A stretch of 46,409 nucleotides of DNA from Desulfobacterales bacterium (GTDB taxonomy: Bacteria; Desulfobacterota; Desulfobacteria; Desulfobacterales; JAEINQ01), in NCBI GenBank assembly GCA_016342285.1, contig JAEINQ010000057.1, forward strand, positions 1-46,409, read 5' to 3'. Shown piece after piece: positions 6,675 to 16,874 of the stretch; position 1 is the first letter of the stretch; each line of letters begins with the position of its first letter. The notes below the pieces were generated by a model. The model worked only from the letters and a program-made list of their open reading frames with translations, did not search any database and was not told the DNA's origin. The position numbers were made by a program, and so were the translations under genes.

Positions 6675-8747
6675 TCAGGCCGCCGGCCGGTCGAGCCGGG
6701 TTTGGGACGACGGGCAACCGTCTTTCTGGTAGCAGATCAAGCCGCACTGAAGGCAGCGCTGGGCTTCAGCCCGGGCCTCTTCCTGGGTAAAGCCCGCTTC
6801 CACATCGGCTTCGGCGTCCAGCTCGCTTTTCGGGACAATGGACATGATCTGGCGGGGCTTTGCCCGCACGTCTTCCACATGATCCACGTCCTGAATCGCC
6901 GATACCGGGGTGATAACATTGCCGGCCAGGGTCGGTGTGATACCGGAGATCACCTGATGGACGGAGGCGGCAGCCCGCCGACCGGCCGCGATGGCCCGAA
7001 TGGCACCGCTGAAATCGGTCAGCACATCACCGTCGGCAAACAGGCCGATCTCGCCCTTGGCAGCCGGTTGTTTGTAGGGGCAAATCCCGGTCCACCCGGC
7101 ATCGGCCTTGCGGGCGTCTTCGCCTTCAACGGGTTCGGCATCGGGCCGGACAAAAATCATCTCCGGAAAACGTCCTGAAGCCAAAAAGAGGCTCCCGGCC
7201 GAAAGACTCGCAATCTCTCCGGTGGCCAGGTCCATATAGTCGATCTGTTTGAGGAGGTCGCTCTGGCCGGAGAGCCGGATGATGCCGGCACCAAAAATCA
7301 GTCGAATGCCATCGGTTTCCGCTGCGACCAGCTGATCCGCGGTCAATGGGCAGTCCTGTCGAGTATCGCGCAGGACCACGGTCACCGATGTGGCGCCCCG
7401 CTCCTTGCAGGTGGCAGCCGCCGCCAGCGCCATGTTGCCGCCGCCGGCAATGACCGCATCGCCGCGGCAGGCTGGCGCTTTCGGATCTTTGCTGCGGAGC
7501 AGGTCCAGCAGCAGAGCGGTGCCGGGAATCGGCATCTCAAGGGGTGCGCCACCCACCCGGGTCAGCCGGCTGTCCCAGCCGCCCGAGGCGAGAAACACCG
7601 CTTCGTATCCATCGTCGAGAAGCGATTCCACGGTAATATGTTGCCCCATGACCTGACCGGTCCGGGCCTCGACGCCCATGTCGAGAATACCGTCGATATC
7701 CCAGTCCAGAACCGCCTGGGGGAGCCGGTTGCGGCTGATGGCCGTGCGCAACAGGCCGCCGAGGCGATCGGCAGCCTCAAAGACCGTGGGCGAATACCCC
7801 AGCCGGGCGGCAAAAAAAGCCGCCGACAATCCCTGAACGCCGCCGCCGGCCACGGCAATGCGCCGATTGTTGGCCGGCGCCTTAAAGGGCTGGACCCGCT
7901 GGCCGATCTCCCGCTCATGATCGGCTGCAAAGCGCTTGAGAAAATTGATGGCCACCGGTTCGTCGACATATCGGCGACGGCATTGGTCCTCGCAGGGCCG
8001 GGGGCAGATGCGGCCGATGACCGTGGGAAAAGGATTGCGCTCCTTGATCACCCGGACCGCTCCGTCAAGGTCGCCCTTTTGGATCCGGTCGATGTAGCCA
8101 CAGATGTCGATGCCGGCCGGGCAGGCCCGCTGGCAAGGGGTGGTGCACTCGTCGGTGGTGTACTCACGAAGGATACGCCGGGTCACTGACGACAAGGTGA
8201 TGATGTGCTTGGGACAAACCCGCTCACAGGTGCCGCAGCCGGTGCAACGGGCCTCGTCCACCACGGGAAGCCCGTTGGCGCCCATGGTGATGGCATCAAA
8301 GGGGCAGGCCTTGGCACAACTGCCCAACCCCAGACAGCCGATGGTGCAAACCTTCATGCCTCCGCCAAGCATGGCCGCCGCCCGGCAGTCTTCCACCCCG
8401 CGGTAAATGAATTTGACGTCGGCATCGGCCACACCGTAAGTGCACCCGGGAAGCGCAATGTCCGGCTCCTTGGCCTCCACGGAAACGCCCAAAATGGCGG
8501 CAATGGCCTCGGCCACGTCGTCTCCGGCGGCCACGCAGGAATTGGGGCTCGCCTTGCCGTCCACAATGGCTTGGGCATTGGCGCTGCAGCCCGGCAGGCC
8601 GCAACCGCCGCAATTGGCGCCGGGCAGTTCCCCCTCGACCGCTTCCACCTTGGGGTCGACATACACATAGAACACCTTGGAGGCCACCGCGAGACCGATG
8701 CCCACGACGACACCCAGACCGCCCATGATCATTACCGCTGTATACAT
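6675..8747 (-). CDS. rnfB: RnfB-GltD fusion: membrane-anchored ferredoxin/NAD(P)H flavoprotein
   Basis: 690 residues from ATG 8747; AGGAG lies eight bases upstream, and the reading further upstream is unlike the family. Domains: one membrane helix (about 4-27); the RnfB cluster NCGGCGLPGC with a later Cys (46, 49, 54, 71); two [4Fe-4S] ferredoxin motifs (CLGLGSCAKACP, CTGCGTCERVCP); then a full glutamate-synthase-small-subunit (GltD/NfnB-like) unit. That unit has the TPCQRACPAG entry cluster, an FAD site GGGVQG and an NAD(P) site GGGNMA, and ends CLQCGLICYQKDGCP. GltD units pass electrons between NAD(P)H and iron-sulfur clusters. The gene is last in an operon with NuoE- and NuoF-like genes. 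No other Rnf subunit is present, so this is not a complete Rnf complex. Confidence 0.9.
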   Translation of the reverse strand: MYTAVMIMGGLGVVVGIGLAVASKVFYVYVDPKVEAVEGELPGANCGGCGLPGCSANAQAIVDGKASPNSCVAAGDDVAEAIAAILGVSVEAKEPDIALPGCTYGVADADVKFIYRGVEDCRAAAMLGGGMKVCTIGCLGLGSCAKACPFDAITMGANGLPVVDEARCTGCGTCERVCPKHIITLSSVTRRILREYTTDECTTPCQRACPAGIDICGYIDRIQKGDLDGAVRVIKERNPFPTVIGRICPRPCEDQCRRRYVDEPVAINFLKRFAADHEREIGQRVQPFKAPANNRRIAVAGGGVQGLSAAFFAARLGYSPTVFEAADRLGGLLRTAISRNRLPQAVLDWDIDGILDMGVEARTGQVMGQHITVESLLDDGYEAVFLASGGWDSRLTRVGGAPLEMPIPGTALLLDLLRSKDPKAPACRGDAVIAGGGNMALAAAATCKERGATSVTVVLRDTRQDCPLTADQLVAAETDGIRLIFGAGIIRLSGQSDLLKQIDYMDLATGEIASLSAGSLFLASGRFPEMIFVRPDAEPVEGEDARKADAGWTGICPYKQPAAKGEIGLFADGDVLTDFSGAIRAIAAGRRAAASVHQVISGITPTLAGNVITPVSAIQDVDHVEDVRAKPRQIMSIVPKSELDAEADVEAGFTQEEARAEAQRCLQCGLICYQKDGCPSSQTRLDRPAA

Positions 8748-8853
8748 GCTCGCAACTCCTGTTGGAATGGCTTGGGGCGGCTGTCGCAAGCCCGTCTACC
8801 GACCGCACCGGCAGTCGTGTTAAGCGGATCTTCCGCGAATCAGCGCCTGGGGA

Positions 8854-10701
<1,848 letters not shown>

Positions 10702-10720
10702 GAGTCTTTTCTCCTTGCCC

Positions 10721-11074
10721 CTACCAGGATCCGTCCAGCCCTCTGAGTCCGTTCATATAAAGCCTGCCCGAAGCGACAAACAGGGAAAACCGGGTGGTCA
10801 GCATGGGCAGGTTGTAGGATTCGGCCAGTTCCAGAATATGCTTCTCCGGCTTCTTGCCCCGGACAAAAACGATCAGGGCCACGCCGGCAATCTTGGCCGT
10901 CTGCAACACCTGCTCACTGGTGAGTCCCGTCAAAAGCACGGCGCCCTCGGCCACGGCGGTCAGGACGTCATCCATCAGGTCGGCGCCACCGCCGGCCGCC
11001 ACCGTCCCCTCCATCCGGTTCTCGCCGGTCAGAACTTCGGCTTTAAGGATGTCCTTGATCTCATAGATCTTCAT
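10721..11074 (-). CDS. DRTGG-domain protein of the NuoEF-type cluster
   Basis: A 117-residue protein lying 19 bases after the NuoE-like gene and 19 bases before the NuoF-like gene. It has the DRTGG-domain pattern: KIYEIKDILKAEVLTGE, AAGGGADLMDDVLTAV, GAVLLTGLTSEQVLQTA, followed by VALIVFVRGKKPE and LPMLTTRFSLFVASGRLY. DRTGG proteins recur in hydrogenase and NuoEF clusters of anaerobes, where they may have a regulatory or nucleotide-sensing role; this is not settled. The tight spacing on both sides shows it belongs to the operon. Confidence 0.85.
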   Translation of the reverse strand: MKIYEIKDILKAEVLTGENRMEGTVAAGGGADLMDDVLTAVAEGAVLLTGLTSEQVLQTAKIAGVALIVFVRGKKPEKHILELAESYNLPMLTTRFSLFVASGRLYMNGLRGLDGSW

Positions 11075-11093
11075 AGAATCCCACCGTCTTTCG

Positions 11094-11588
11094 TCATTGG
11101 TATTGGTTCAGCACATCGATCACCTTGTCAGCCTTGATATCGCCATGGGTATCCTGACCGACCACCATGACCGGCGCCAGGCCGCAAGCCCCCAGGCACC
11201 GGACCGCTTCCAGCGTAAACCGTCGGTCTTCGGAGGTGCCGCCTTCCTTGATGTGGAACGTGTTGCCGATCCGCGCCATGACCTCCTTGATCCCCTTGAC
11301 GTAACAGGCCGTTCCCAAGCATACCCGTATGGTGTGCCGCCCCTTTGGCTTGAGAGAAAACAGCGAGTAAAAAGAAGCCACGCCAAAGACCTCGGCGTGG
11401 GAGAGGTTCATACCCCGGCTGATATGGTTGATCAGCGCCAGGGGCAGATAGCCGACAATATCCTGGCATTCGCGAAGGACGGTGATGATGGACCCGGGTT
11501 TGGCTCGGTTGGTGGCAATCACAGCATCGATAGAAACCCACATATCTTCATTGATATCAGGATGTTGAATGCGAAGCGCGCTGGACAT
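11094..11588 (-). CDS. NuoE/HydC-type [2Fe-2S] thioredoxin-like subunit
   Basis: 164 residues from ATG 11588, eight bases after GGGGAG; longer upstream reading is of different composition. It has the NuoE helical N-terminus (GSIITVLRECQDIVGYLP, EVFGVASFYSLF) and the [2Fe-2S] ligands Cys90, 95 (CLGTAC) and Cys131, 135 (CLGAC). It passes electrons between NADH/FMN in the NuoF-like subunit and downstream clusters. It is the first gene of a four-gene minus-strand operon (NuoE, DRTGG, NuoF, RnfB-GltD). No clear sigma-54 site was found in the 265 bases upstream. Confidence 0.92.
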   Translation of the reverse strand: MSSALRIQHPDINEDMWVSIDAVIATNRAKPGSIITVLRECQDIVGYLPLALINHISRGMNLSHAEVFGVASFYSLFSLKPKGRHTIRVCLGTACYVKGIKEVMARIGNTFHIKEGGTSEDRRFTLEAVRCLGACGLAPVMVVGQDTHGDIKADKVIDVLNQYQ

Positions 11589-11760
11589 TGGCAAATCTCC
11601 CCTGGCTAGGCGTGCGGCCGCGCCAAACGGCCCTATGTGGCATATCAATCCGCATGGGAACATTTCATAATAAGGGAACAATGTCAACGAGATCGTCGAC
11701 CGTGACGGCCCTGTGTGCCCTTGACCTGCTGCCGTGACTGGCATAAAAAGACTTCTTGTC

Positions 11761-11800
11761 AGCATCGCCAGTTACCTCTGACCACGCCCAAAGGCCATGG
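11761..11800. repeat. Dispersed repeat, family B, partial copy
   Basis: AGCATCGCCAGTTACCTCTG and ACCACGCCCAAAGGC match the start of the element seen in fuller form at 31634-31680, 32541-32586, 40891-40937 and 42035-42081. It lies 54 bases before the purine nucleoside phosphorylase start. Confidence 0.6.
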
Positions 11801-11853
11801 GTTGTTATTTGGGAATGCAAAAACCACCCGATTCACGAAACAGGGAAACCGCC

Positions 11854-12687
11854 ATGAACCATCTCTCCGGCAAAGTTGAAGAAACCGCATCCTTTCTCCA
11901 GGATCGCCTGGGCTCTGCGCCTGAAATCGGCATCATGACCGGCACCGGCCTCGGCAACATGGCCGATGCCATGGACATCGATCTGAACCTGGATTACGCC
12001 GACCTTCCCCATTTTCCGGCCCCCACGGTGCAAAGCCACCGGGGCCGGCTGCTGGCCGGCACCCTGGCCGGGCATCCGGCAATGGTCCTCCAGGGTCGAT
12101 TTCACCTTTACGAAGGGTATTCTCCGATCCAGGTCACCTATCCGGTCCGGGTCTTGAAAGCCTTGGGCGTCTCGACCCTGGTGGTCACCAACGCCGCCGG
12201 CGGAATCAATCCGAACTTCTTCCCGGGCGATCTCATGGTCATCACCGACCACATCAACCTGACCGGTGAAAACCCCCTGGTCGGGCCCAACGACCCTCGA
12301 TGGGGGGAGCGCTTTCCCGACATGGCCCGGGCCTATGCCCCCGATCTGGTCCGGGCAGCAAAACAGGCAGCCCAATCAACCGGCATCCCCCTTCGCACCG
12401 GCGTCTACGTCGGCCTCAAGGGCCCGTCCCTGGAAACACCGGCCGAAATCCGGTTCCTGCGCGCCATCGGATGCGACGCCGTGGGCATGTCCACGGTCAT
12501 GGAGGTCATCGCCGCGGTCCATGCCGGCATGCAAGTGCTGGGGCTCTCCATCCTCACCAACGTTCACGATCCGGACCACCCGGCCCCTGCCCGGGTCGAC
12601 GACATCATTGCCGTGGCGGAACGGGCCGCGCCGGCCCTGGGCCGCCTCGTTGAAAAAGTGGTCGAATCGATATCCGCACGAGGATAA
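11854..12687 (+). CDS. punA: Purine-nucleoside phosphorylase, trimeric type
   Basis: 277 residues from ATG 11854; AGGGA lies upstream and the family begins here. It cleaves purine (deoxy)nucleosides with phosphate for salvage in the cytoplasm. Visible motifs: the phosphate loop region IGIMTGTGLGNM, the signature LQGRFHLYEGYSP, TNAAGGINP, the base-binding Glu region SLETPAEIRFLR, and VGMSTVMEVIAA with a late SILTNVHD. The Glu and Asn positions suit 6-oxopurine (inosine/guanosine) specificity, not methylthioadenosine. The gene ends at a strong terminator (12705-12744), so it is a single-gene unit. Confidence 0.92.
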   Translation: MNHLSGKVEETASFLQDRLGSAPEIGIMTGTGLGNMADAMDIDLNLDYADLPHFPAPTVQSHRGRLLAGTLAGHPAMVLQGRFHLYEGYSPIQVTYPVRVLKALGVSTLVVTNAAGGINPNFFPGDLMVITDHINLTGENPLVGPNDPRWGERFPDMARAYAPDLVRAAKQAAQSTGIPLRTGVYVGLKGPSLETPAEIRFLRAIGCDAVGMSTVMEVIAAVHAGMQVLGLSILTNVHDPDHPAPARVDDIIAVAERAAPALGRLVEKVVESISARG

Positions 12688-12704
12688 GCAAGGAATTGAC
12701 ACCC

Positions 12705-12744
12705 CGTCGCCCAGTGTCCTATAGTGGGCGACGTTTTATTTTGA
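12705..12744 (+). terminator. Rho-independent terminator after purine nucleoside phosphorylase
   Basis: A perfect 9-base stem CGTCGCCCA (12705-12713) / TGGGCGACG (12725-12733) with an 11-base loop, followed at once by TTTTATTTTG. It sits 18 bases after the stop codon. Confidence 0.9.
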
Positions 12745-12777
12745 ACCATTGCCGGACCGCTTCAATCCGGCAGTAAA

Positions 12778-12805
12778 GAATCCACGCCCAGAGGACGTGG
12801 ATTCC
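12778..12805. repeat. Dispersed repeat, family B, hairpin part
   Basis: GAATCCACG (12778-12786) and CGTGGATTC (12796-12804) form a perfect 9-base stem around CCCAGAGGA. The right half, GGACGTGGATTCC, is the conserved end of family B. It is located upstream of the receiver-kinase gene at 12935. Confidence 0.7.
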
Positions 12806-12934
12806 ACCTTCGAATCGAAGCCGGTGACGCACAAACATGACCACCCGTAACCGATCAAAACCGTATCGCAATCGGCCTGGCCGGAAACGACGGATACCGG
12901 AAAACCCTGTGCTCCAACCCAACAGGAAACCACG

Positions 12935-14482
12935 ATGACATCCTCTACCGACTGGACCATTCTGGTCATCGATGATGAGGCCGACATCCGCGAAGTGATG
13001 ACCATGACCCTGGAAGATGCCGGATACCGGGTCATCACGGCCGCCGATGGCGCCGCCGGCCTGGCCCACTGCACCAACACCGCCCCCCAAATCGTCATCA
13101 CCGATATCCGCATGCCCGGGATGGACGGACTGGACGTGCTGCGAAAGATCAAAACCGACTTTCCGGACATCGAGGTCATCGTGGTCACCGCGTTCGGTGA
13201 AATGGACATCGCCATCCGCGCCCTTCAACTCGACGCTTCGGATTTCATCACCAAGCCGGTCAACGACGAAGCCCTGCATCTGGCCTTGGACCGGGCGCGA
13301 AACCGATACGAGAGCCGCAAACAGCTCAGCGATTATACCGCGCTGCTGGAAATGGAAAAGGCCCGGACGACCCAGGAGCTGGTAAAAAGCGTCGCCTTCC
13401 AGCGAAATCTGATCGAAAGTTCCATGGACGGCATTCTGGCCTGCGACGAAACCGGCATTGTCGTGGTCTGCAACCGCAGCATGGAGCGGTTGCTCGATGC
13501 GACCCGGGAGGAAGTAATCCATATCCGTCACTGGAATGACTTTTTTTCCCCCACGGACGCACGGCAACTAAAGGAACACCTTGCAGGGAAAAAGTACGGT
13601 GGAAAAAACCGGCTCTTCCTTTACGAGACCATTGTCATCGATACAAAAAACAAGACCATACCGGTTCAGGTATCGGCCGTCCAGTTGCGCCACGGCCAGG
13701 AAAATGCCGGCCAGGTCGGTTTTTTCAGAGATCTGAGGGAAATGCGCGCCCTGGAACGGGAAGTTGAAGACCAGGCCCGCATTCTACATCAGGATAAGAT
13801 GATGTCCCTGGGAAAACTGGCGGCCAGCGTCGTCCATGAAATCAATAATCCCCTTTCGGGAATTCTCAATTACATCCGACTGATGACCCGAATTCTCCGA
13901 CGCGGCCCCTTGCCCGACGACCGCCGGGACAAATTCATGCAGTACCTGGACCTGGTGGAAAACGAGACCGATCGCTGCGCCCATATTGTTTCAAGCCTGC
14001 TGGCCTTTTCCCGAAAGTCACCCGCCACCTTCGAATCGGTTTCTATCGAAGAACTGATCCTGCGCAGCACGGCCCTGAGCCGGCACAAACTGGAAATGCA
14101 GAACATTGCCCTGGAATCGAGCGTCGAACCTGGCATTCCCGCCGTGACCGGGGATTTCAACCAGCTCCAGCAGTGCATGATCAATCTCATCTTCAATGCC
14201 ATTGATGCCATGCCCGGCGGCGGCACCCTGACCATCGAAGGCCGGCTTGACAAGGCAAACAACCAGGTGCGGATTTCCGTCACCGATACCGGACAGGGCA
14301 TTGCCGATGCGGATCGGCCGCATCTTTTCGAACCGTTTTTTACCACCAAAAAAGAGGGGTACGGCGTCGGCCTGGGGCTTTCCACCCTGTTCGGCATCGT
14401 GGAGCGCCATCACGGCACGGTGGACGTTGAGAGCCTACTGGGAAAGGGGGCCACCTTTATCCTTTCCCTGCCGACGGGCTGA
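12935..14482 (+). CDS. Receiver-PAS-histidine kinase hybrid
   Basis: 515 residues, with AGGAAA about seven bases upstream. An N-terminal receiver (1-125) has the acidic pocket VIDDE, the phospho-acceptor Asp in VITDIRMPGMDG and the Lys in FITKPV. A linker helix leads to a PAS domain (about 155-280). The kinase core follows: H-box SVVHEINNPL with His301, N-box NLIFNAIDAM, and G-boxes DTGQGI and GVGLGLSTL. There are no membrane helices, so it is a soluble sensor. With an input receiver but no DNA-binding domain it is a mid-chain phosphorelay element. The gene for a sigma-54 activator lacking a receiver follows after 77 bases, so the two may share a pathway. Confidence 0.93.
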   Translation: MTSSTDWTILVIDDEADIREVMTMTLEDAGYRVITAADGAAGLAHCTNTAPQIVITDIRMPGMDGLDVLRKIKTDFPDIEVIVVTAFGEMDIAIRALQLDASDFITKPVNDEALHLALDRARNRYESRKQLSDYTALLEMEKARTTQELVKSVAFQRNLIESSMDGILACDETGIVVVCNRSMERLLDATREEVIHIRHWNDFFSPTDARQLKEHLAGKKYGGKNRLFLYETIVIDTKNKTIPVQVSAVQLRHGQENAGQVGFFRDLREMRALEREVEDQARILHQDKMMSLGKLAASVVHEINNPLSGILNYIRLMTRILRRGPLPDDRRDKFMQYLDLVENETDRCAHIVSSLLAFSRKSPATFESVSIEELILRSTALSRHKLEMQNIALESSVEPGIPAVTGDFNQLQQCMINLIFNAIDAMPGGGTLTIEGRLDKANNQVRISVTDTGQGIADADRPHLFEPFFTTKKEGYGVGLGLSTLFGIVERHHGTVDVESLLGKGATFILSLPTG

Positions 14483-14495
14483 CGCCATTTTCGAT

Positions 14496-14526
14496 ATTGG
14501 AAACGTCCGTCGATGCGCATCCACGA
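14496..14526. repeat. Dispersed repeat, family D, copy 1
   Basis: 31 bases containing GGAAACGTCCGTCGATGC and CATCCACGA, matching 27934-27964 at 28 of 31 positions. It lies 34 bases before the next start codon. Confidence 0.65.
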
Positions 14527-14559
14527 GCACCCAATACCCCATGGTAAGGAGCCATAACG

Positions 14560-16296
14560 TTGAGCCAAGAGGCCAAAGAACAAACTTTCATTCAATGCAA
14601 CCAGTGGCTTGAGATTCTTGAAGAGTTGAACATCGGCGCCTTTACGGCCGACTTCAACCGAAGGGTTCGCGCCATGAACTACAGTGCCCAGGCACTGATG
14701 GGACTGAAAGAGTCCGAGGTGGTGGGAACCGACTGCCGTGAAGTCTTCTGGGGCGTTCCCTGCCTTGTCGAGTGCCTGATCCGAGGAGACGACACCGGAG
14801 AAGGCATCGAACCGGATGTCACCATAGGAGACGAAACCGATCACAAATATCTGGTCACCCGGGTGGCCACCCCGATCTTCAACCACAACCACGAGATGGT
14901 CGGCTGTCTGACGATATTGCAGGATCATTCGCCCATCGCCGATCTGATCAACCGGGTGCAATACGACGAACGCAACATGAAAATCGTTCTCGACAACCTC
15001 GATGTCGGGATCTTCACGGTCAACCGCGGGGGGCTGATCACCTTTTTCAACACGGCGGCGGAAAAAATCCTGGGTTATACGCGCGATCAACTTCTGGGGG
15101 GGGCATGCCACACCATTTTCCATGGCGACCCCTCCCCGGATGTGAATCTGCTCAAGGCATCCATCGCCGATGGAAAACCGCGCCGAACCCCCAACGGCCG
15201 AATGGTAACCGTCCATGGGGTCACCGTCCCCATCAGCGCCAATTACATGGCCATGAGGAACGAAAAGGGAAGTATCGTCGGCGGCCTGGCCACCTTCCAC
15301 GACCTGACGCTGATCCACCGATTGACCCAGGCGGTCAGTGACCGCTACACCTACCACGACATGGTCGGCAAAAGCCCGGCCATGAAGAAGATCTTCGAAA
15401 TGGTCTCGGTGGTCGCCGAAACCGACGCCACCATATTGATCCAGGGCGCCACGGGCACCGGCAAGGACATTCTGGCCAAAGTGATCCATTCCATGGGCAA
15501 ACGATCGGAAAAACCGTTTGTCAAAGTCAACTGTGCCGCCATTCCCGACAATCTGCTGGAATCCGAGCTGTTCGGTTACGCCCGCGGCGCCTTCACCGGA
15601 GCCCATCAGGACAAACCGGGACGGTTTGAGCTCGCTGACCAGGGCACGATTTTCCTCGACGAAATCGGCGACATTCCCATTTCGCTCCAGGCCAAGCTTC
15701 TCAGGGTACTGGAAGACCGGGAGTTTTATCCCCTGGGAAGCCGCCGCACCCGCAAGGTCGATGTGCGCATCATCTCGGCCACCAATCGCGAGCTGGAAAA
15801 ACGGGTGGCCCAGGGTCTGTTTCGAGAAGACCTCTTTTACCGGTTGAACGTCATGCAGATCAAGCTGCCCCTTTTAAAAGACCGCCGGGAAGATCTCCCC
15901 CTGCTGATCCCTCACATCGTCCGAAAGCTCTCCGCATCCAAGGAAAACCCACCGACGGAGCTTTCCAAAGCGGTCATGGATGTGCTTCTTAACCACGACT
16001 ACCCGGGCAATATCCGGGAACTGGAAAATATTCTCGAACACGCCCTGATTATCTGCCGCGGTGACATGGTCAAACCGGAACACCTTCCGGTTTTTCTCCA
16101 GAACCGGGATTCACCGGAAAAAGCCGCCCTGTCCGTTGCCCATCGGCCGAACACCGGGGCCGCTGGGGCCGAACGGGAAGAAATTCTGCAGACCCTCGGT
16201 CGTTTCAACGGCCACAAGACAAAAACGGCCCAATCCCTGGGCATCGACCGGACCACCCTGTGGCGGAAAATGAAAAAGTTCGGCCTCGCCTCCTGA
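14560..16296 (+). CDS. PAS-PAS sigma-54-dependent transcriptional activator
   Basis: 578 residues from a TTG preceded by AAGGAG at nine bases. Two PAS domains (about 15-130 and 140-265) come first. PAS-1 carries a Cys motif (DCREVFWGVPCLVEC, C-x8-C-x3-C). The AAA+ domain (about 270-500) has a Walker A GATGTGKD, the sigma-54 contact loop GAFTGA, Walker B TIFLDEIGD and the sensor FREDLFYRLNV. A Fis-type helix-turn-helix closes the protein (KTAQSLGIDRTTLWRKMKKF). There is no receiver, so control is by direct sensing in the PAS domains. A consensus sigma-54 promoter lies 313 bases downstream, making the Cys-motif/GcvH-like pair the obvious candidate target. Confidence 0.95.
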   Translation: MSQEAKEQTFIQCNQWLEILEELNIGAFTADFNRRVRAMNYSAQALMGLKESEVVGTDCREVFWGVPCLVECLIRGDDTGEGIEPDVTIGDETDHKYLVTRVATPIFNHNHEMVGCLTILQDHSPIADLINRVQYDERNMKIVLDNLDVGIFTVNRGGLITFFNTAAEKILGYTRDQLLGGACHTIFHGDPSPDVNLLKASIADGKPRRTPNGRMVTVHGVTVPISANYMAMRNEKGSIVGGLATFHDLTLIHRLTQAVSDRYTYHDMVGKSPAMKKIFEMVSVVAETDATILIQGATGTGKDILAKVIHSMGKRSEKPFVKVNCAAIPDNLLESELFGYARGAFTGAHQDKPGRFELADQGTIFLDEIGDIPISLQAKLLRVLEDREFYPLGSRRTRKVDVRIISATNRELEKRVAQGLFREDLFYRLNVMQIKLPLLKDRREDLPLLIPHIVRKLSASKENPPTELSKAVMDVLLNHDYPGNIRELENILEHALIICRGDMVKPEHLPVFLQNRDSPEKAALSVAHRPNTGAAGAEREEILQTLGRFNGHKTKTAQSLGIDRTTLWRKMKKFGLAS

Positions 16297-16423
16297 ACCG
16301 TCTCTTTACGAAATAAGGTTCCTCACTATTTCGTGTGGAGGCCAGGACGGGAACATTTTTCCCACATGAAACAACGAAAAGCCCGAAATAATGGCTACAG
16401 TGACTGTCGCTTTTTGCAACACA

Positions 16424-16495
16424 TTGTAACCATCTGACTTAATTGTAGATATGAAGTATTCCCCCCGAACCTTCCAGGCGCTTGTAACCATTTGA
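16424..16495 (+). promoter_or_regulatory. Candidate upstream activator sites for the sigma-54 promoter
   Basis: Two direct copies, TTGTAACCATCTGA (16424-16437) and TTGTAACCATTTGA (16482-16495), differ at one base. Their core also occurs inverted as GGTTACA at 16566-16572. They lie about 185, 125 and 40 bases before the sigma-54 promoter, the usual range for enhancer binding. The rest of 16297-16666 has no gene. Confidence 0.55.
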
Positions 16496-16608
16496 ATCAC
16501 CCCCCCTTTTTCAGAGCGCCTTGGGTCATTTTCCAGAAAATCTGATTTTGTTCGTAAATTCTAAAGGTTACACCCTGTTTTCCATGAATTTGTTTTTTTT
16601 GCCCCTCC

Positions 16609-16624
16609 TGGCACCCATGTTGCT
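16609..16624 (+). promoter_or_regulatory. Sigma-54 promoter (consensus)
   Basis: TGGCACCCATGTTGCT matches TGGCAC-N5-TTGC(A/T) at every defined base, with GG at 16610-16611 and GC at 16622-16623. The expected transcript start is near 16634-16636. A strong ribosome site (AAAGGAGGG) and the gene at 16667 follow. A sigma-54 activator gene lies immediately upstream. Confidence 0.88.
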
Positions 16625-16666
16625 CTCTATGGGTAACAAACACCCCATCAAAAGGAGGGCCAAACC

Positions 16667-16858
16667 ATGAGAACCGGAAACGCCCAATCACCGCCGGCAG
16701 ACAAAAACGGAAGCAATGGCTTTCAGGGCATTTTTCGCCTCTGCACCCATGCGTCGACCGGACGCATCCAGGCCCCGAAAATCTGCATCCACAATTACGA
16801 ATGCTACCATTGCCAGTTCGACCAGATTCTCGACGATATGGATATTCACAACCAATGA
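16667..16858 (+). CDS. Small four-cysteine protein
   Basis: 63 residues, with AAAGGAGGG eight or so bases before the ATG. The only obvious feature is a C-x13-C-x5-C-x2-C cluster (Cys26, 40, 46, 49) embedded in CTHASTGRIQAPKIC and NYECYHCQFDQILDDMDI. The same stretch occurs, at about 75% identity by eye, inside the next protein. Four cysteines spaced this way suggest a zinc or iron-sulfur site; which one is not known. It is the first gene behind a consensus sigma-54 promoter and lies 16 bases before the lipoyl-domain gene, so the two are co-expressed. I know of no assigned function. Confidence 0.8.
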   Translation: MRTGNAQSPPADKNGSNGFQGIFRLCTHASTGRIQAPKICIHNYECYHCQFDQILDDMDIHNQ

Positions 16859-16874
16859 ACGGAGGGCAAAAGCG

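Noticed and set aside
6675..8747. Complete Rnf complex
   Set aside because: Only the RnfB-type domain is present; no RnfA, C, D, E or G gene is found in the window.
11854..12687. Methylthioadenosine phosphorylase instead of purine nucleoside phosphorylase
   Set aside because: The Asn in SILTN and the preceding Glu fit 6-oxopurine-specific enzymes; MTAP usually has Asp at the Asn position.
14410..15606. Long minus-strand frames opposite the sigma-54 activator (similarly 9712-10746, 33578-34858, 36113-37090 and 37285-38223)
   Set aside because: All lie opposite well-identified proteins and have low-complexity Gly/His/Asp-rich translations typical of antisense shadows.
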